Below, in pieces: positions 33,701-34,556 of a DNA stretch of 34,556 nucleotides. The DNA comes from BJGO01 sp039810885. GTDB taxonomy: Bacteria; Bacteroidota; Bacteroidia; Chitinophagales; UBA10324. Location of the stretch: positions 1-34,556 of the forward strand of contig JBDHXV010000031.1 in NCBI GenBank assembly GCA_039810885.1. Direction: 5' to 3'. A program made the translations under genes and the position numbers. Position 1 is the stretch's first letter. Every line of letters starts with the position of its first letter. The notes beneath the pieces are model-generated. The model made no database searches, was not told the origin of the DNA, and saw only the letters and a program-made list of their open reading frames with translations.

Positions 33701-34556
33701 AATGCGGAATCAACTGTTACACATCCATAACTGTCGTGTACGGTTATTGAATATAATCCCGGTGCTAATGAAGATAAATTATTCGTAGTAGCTCCTGTGC
33801 TCCATATAAAGTTGAAAGGCGCTGTACCACCAAGTGTTACTGCGCTTATTGTACCATTATTTAAACCGCAGGTGGTACTGCTAACATTTAGGTTAACAGA
33901 TGGCCCGCCTAACTGAGAAACGAAGTAATCATCTTGTGCAGTGCAGCCATTAGCATCCACTATGGTTACAAGGTATAACCCTGAAGCAAGATTTTCAATA
34001 TGGTCTATTGTATCAGATGTGTTCCAAATAAATTGAAACGGCAAGGTGCCCCCGCTAACATTAAGCGCAATGGAGCCATTGTTTTGATCGCAAGTTGCAT
34101 TATTTATAGATGAAGCTATTGATGGTACCCCGTTATCACTTAATACAAATGAGCCACTTACCGTACAACCATAAACATCTGTTACAGTTAAAGTATAAGT
34201 GCCTGCGCCTATATTAAGTAAGGCATCATTCGTAGAACTATTACTCCAGTTATATATAAACGGATCAAATCCACTCACAGATGAAAAGATTACACCGTTA
34301 TTCAGACCGCATTTAGGTTGGTCTCCATCTAAGCTAAGTTCCGGAGAGGGAACCTCTTGCAGGTTTACAGACTCGATTGTGCTGCAAGAGTTGAGATCCG
34401 TTACGGTTACCGTATATATTCCTTGAGGAACACCCACGATACTTGCCGTTGTTTCACCATTGCTCCATAAGTAATTATAGGGTGGAGTGCCGGCACTTAC
34501 TATTGCAGTCACCGTACCATTTGCGTGTGCGCATTTTGGCTTAGTTACAATAATAA
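27754..34556 (-). CDS. Giant T9SS-exported adhesin with SprB-like and Ig-like repeats, partial (5' end beyond window)
   Basis: The frame is open to the window edge (codons for IIVTKPKCAHANGTV lie upstream of the GTG at 34512), so at least 2266 residues are present and the N-terminus is missing. About 16 SprB-type repeats of roughly 73 residues come first (C-x-x-NG...GG-x-x-PY-x-Y-x-W-x-x-G...L-x-x-G-x-Y-x-V-x-V-x-D-x-x-x-C). About 13 Ig/PKD-like repeats follow (C-x-G-x-x-x-x-L...Y-x-W-x-P...TYTV-x-x-x-x-x-x-GC). The protein ends with a gliding-type C-terminal domain of 93 residues (VPNAFTPNGDGKNDVF, SRWGELMFE, GWDG), a T9SS type B sorting signal. SprB itself is a mobile surface adhesin of gliding Flavobacterium. 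No gld or spr genes are nearby, so adhesion is likely and gliding unproven. Confidence 0.93.
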   Translation of the reverse strand, partial: IIVTKPKCAHANGTVTAIVSAGTPPYNYLWSNGETTASIVGVPQGIYTVTVTDLNSCSTIESVNLQEVPSPELSLDGDQPKCGLNNGVIFSSVSGFDPFIYNWSNSSTNDALLNIGAGTYTLTVTDVYGCTVSGSFVLSDNGVPSIASSINNATCDQNNGSIALNVSGGTLPFQFIWNTSDTIDHIENLASGLYLVTIVDANGCTAQDDYFVSQLGGPSVNLNVSSTTCGLNNGTISAVTLGGTAPFNFIWSTGATTNNLSSLAPGLYSITVHDSYGCVTVDSALLTPILGPFVSDSITNTTCTQSNGAIILDVSGGVSPYAFNWNNYTYITKDLINVPTGIYSVTITDANGCQAFLTDTIIDTPGPSTIQVIATTATCGNANAFASVSVSGGTHPYSYAWSNSQTTDTIFNIIGNTAFQVTVTDANNCSIQGSVSVINMDGPSISGVVTNSSCSANNGSIDLSITSGTLPFAFLWSNGATTEDINNLSANTYSVTVADANNCVQILSFNVDSISGPYLSYSSINTHCGLNNGSVDVTVNGGQSPFVYNWNAGTYASQDLVNINAGVYQLVLTDANNCVRTISVVLTDTPGPTTQISGIPSTCGFSNGSTQVIVSGGTTPYYYSWSNIPASADSFAIQLAGNKTYSVTVTDDNGCSVVDSIFINNIAGPSVSNTSNGISCPYGTGYINLNLNGGTAPYNFNWNNGATDQNLSGLVAGTYSVVVTDANGCQAMSIRNITAAPPMNTTVVSNNPSCGTNNGNITVTLNSGIGPFTYQWNSGETISSLNNINAGLYTVTVTDFNSCIHTDSVILTSQGVPTIYTTTTPAHCNGNDGSASLSVHGGVAPYQITWNTGSNDTLVNNLSSGVYSVTVTDANNCSVISNLNIGTVNGPSVLLNVTDATCQQSNGSIQAMVSSNSAYTLLWSNGSTNENIDSLNAGSYSVTVVDFSGCSVSNTALIATSDVPVINVNSIPATCNTPNGSINAIISGGTAPYAVLWSTGSTLSHINNLNAGHYDVSVTDNAGCIATDSFEVTSVSLFNIQVSSTPEACNQQNGSALVTVNGTTAPYFYVWSNNATSQNISNVSSGTYTVSVTDSIGCTTAQTVVVATTGGPIITPSIVDATCNNNNASISLSVNGGAVPYSYQWSTNETTNTLIGIGAGVYSVSVIDANGCSNVSTIQINTSAAPILFTDSVAICKGATATLHVSGALSYQWFNASGSLMGTGETLTILPMTTTSYTVIGTAPNGCLDTAIAQVTVNAIPTVTINGLNNAYCLNANDITLSATPAGGVFSGTAINGNIFEASSLGAGTYTITYAYTDTNGCSASIATDVTIHSLPAINATAGSPQICIGSSVSLNAFGASTYTWSPFSSLSTSTGATVMASPTVATTYTVTGTDTNGCTASNQVVVNVGSSIALSLSNNNPQLCIGNNTTLTASGATSYTWLPATGLNTTTGSSVTTSVTQTSTYTVVGTDTNGCSGTSTVVVTVNPLPVITATNDTLICNGSNATLTASGAQTYTWENGINMYSGSTITVSPVSNTSWVVTGTDINGCTSSATTQIIVAANPNVTATNGKVCEGQSTLLSASGASTYSWAPNINLNTNTGNSVIATSTSSQTYTIIGTSAEGCTGVAYSVLTVDATPVVSFNGLNLNYCFNNAPVTLTGNPSGGIFNGTGMNGNIFFPQTAGVGGPYTITYSYTNNNGCSATDTQLVTVFANPIVSVSNASACLGTQTTLIANGASTYIWLPAVGLNITTGNTVQATVFTPTTYTVTGVSNNGCSAQAYSNITVNPNPQLNINNSSPEVCQGANVNLFVTGANTYEWSPATGLSSITASQNTVSVLTSTTYTIIGMNTFGCKDTLIIPITVNAVPSVIVGPDTAICFGQSVQLTAAATSSIVWSPSTSLDNATSNNPTASPAQTTTYTVTTTGANGCTATDQVVVQIVSYPSVTINGGGIVCLGNSVNLSADGGTNYTWVPETYLNTGTGESVISTPQEDITYYVTAQNATGCVSTDSVKIKVKKPITVHAQPGANICEGSSYQLAAYGTGITYLWTPALGLDNPYSPFPTATPTHTTTYTVTTSDGVCFTASATAVVEVNPLPVITTDAQVIVVAGSETQLQANSNLPNASFEWTPAIGLSCVTCSNPLANPTHPTTYTVTVTDSLGCRADAEVRLDFLCSEDGIYVPNAFTPNGDGKNDVFKIRGYGVNYITVFRVYSRWGELMFETSDISQGWDGTFKGEPQFPAVYVYYIEGVCSNNQKIVKQGNVTLIR
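28036..30969 (-). repeat. Array of about 13 Ig/PKD-like protein repeats
   Basis: Within the giant adhesin, modules of about 70-78 residues each begin with a Cys (as in CIGSSVSL, CEGQSTLL, CQGANVNL, CFGQSVQL) and end near NGC plus a short proline linker. Two modules are of a different type with PxGGxFxGTxxNGNIF; their Cys codons are at 30736 and 29602. They divide the array into blocks of five. Confidence 0.85.
30970..34556 (-). repeat. Array of about 16 SprB-like protein repeats
   Basis: Modules of about 73 residues, each with a first Cys before NNGS/NNGT and a second Cys after TDANG/TDANN, so each module could form one disulfide. The protein pattern is strongly conserved but the DNA copies have diverged, which argues against recent slippage or an assembly artefact. 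The array continues past the window edge. Confidence 0.88.

Noticed and set aside
27754..34556. Regularly spaced repeats on the minus strand that could suggest a CRISPR array or DNA satellite
   Set aside because: The periodicity is about 220 nt, the DNA copies are diverged, and the conserved unit is a protein module in a continuous reading frame.

Overview
The window looks like chromosome of a Bacteroidota bacterium, probably from the Chitinophagales/Saprospiria/Sphingobacteriales side rather than a gut Bacteroides (inference). The evidence is: type IX secretion (T9SS) sorting domains of both type A (1191-1550) and type B (27754-28035); SprB-type adhesin repeats; a TonB-dependent receptor paired with a DUF4249 lipoprotein; TlpA-like thioredoxins; AT-rich DNA; and several copies of the Bacteroidota promoter element TAnnTTTG a short distance before start codons. 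No tRNA, rRNA, CRISPR array, insertion sequence or phage gene was seen.

Layout. Positions 1-5000 carry mostly single plus-strand genes: an unknown lipoprotein with a clear terminator, a tiny secreted protein that is almost nothing but a T9SS type A signal, an AhpC-type peroxiredoxin, a cation diffusion facilitator whose start sits directly behind a 21-bp perfect inverted repeat, an orphan small protein, and an MCE/MlaD lipid-transport protein. Positions 4957-8739 (minus) form an apparent operon: TonB-dependent receptor, DUF4249 lipoprotein, GNAT acetyltransferase. A di-haem cytochrome c peroxidase (minus) and a TlpA-like thiol-disulfide protein (plus) diverge around 10 kb. The latter converges on a 1155-residue outer-membrane protein of an uncharacterised Bacteroidota family. 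Next comes a TMTC-like multi-pass membrane protein with TPRs.

From 17.3 to 24.4 kb is a housekeeping block. On the minus strand are glycosyltransferase 2, a sigma-70 family factor and rsmG (the first two coupled by a TAATG overlap), followed by mazG and an Hsp15-like S4 protein from their own promoter. Divergent from these are tgt and an LptF/G permease (ATGA overlap), then a 45-residue lipoprotein whose stop overlaps the stop of a convergent polyprenyl synthase. A 1067-residue M1 metallopeptidase with a barrel-like C-terminal half follows. The last 6.8 kb is one minus-strand gene, cut by the window edge, for a giant T9SS-exported adhesin: about 16 SprB-like repeats, about 13 Ig/PKD-like repeats, then a type B sorting domain.

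Much of the window serves the cell envelope: surface adhesion, outer-membrane uptake, LPS and phospholipid transport, periplasmic redox and peroxide defence. The observations most worth a second look are the tRNA-guanine transglycosylase that has lost all four zinc ligands, the inverted repeat and promoter-like element in front of the cation transporter, the cargo-less T9SS protein, the tiny lipoprotein at 23253-23390, and the higher-order 1134-nt duplication inside the giant adhesin. I did not find a clearly new defence or mobile system.
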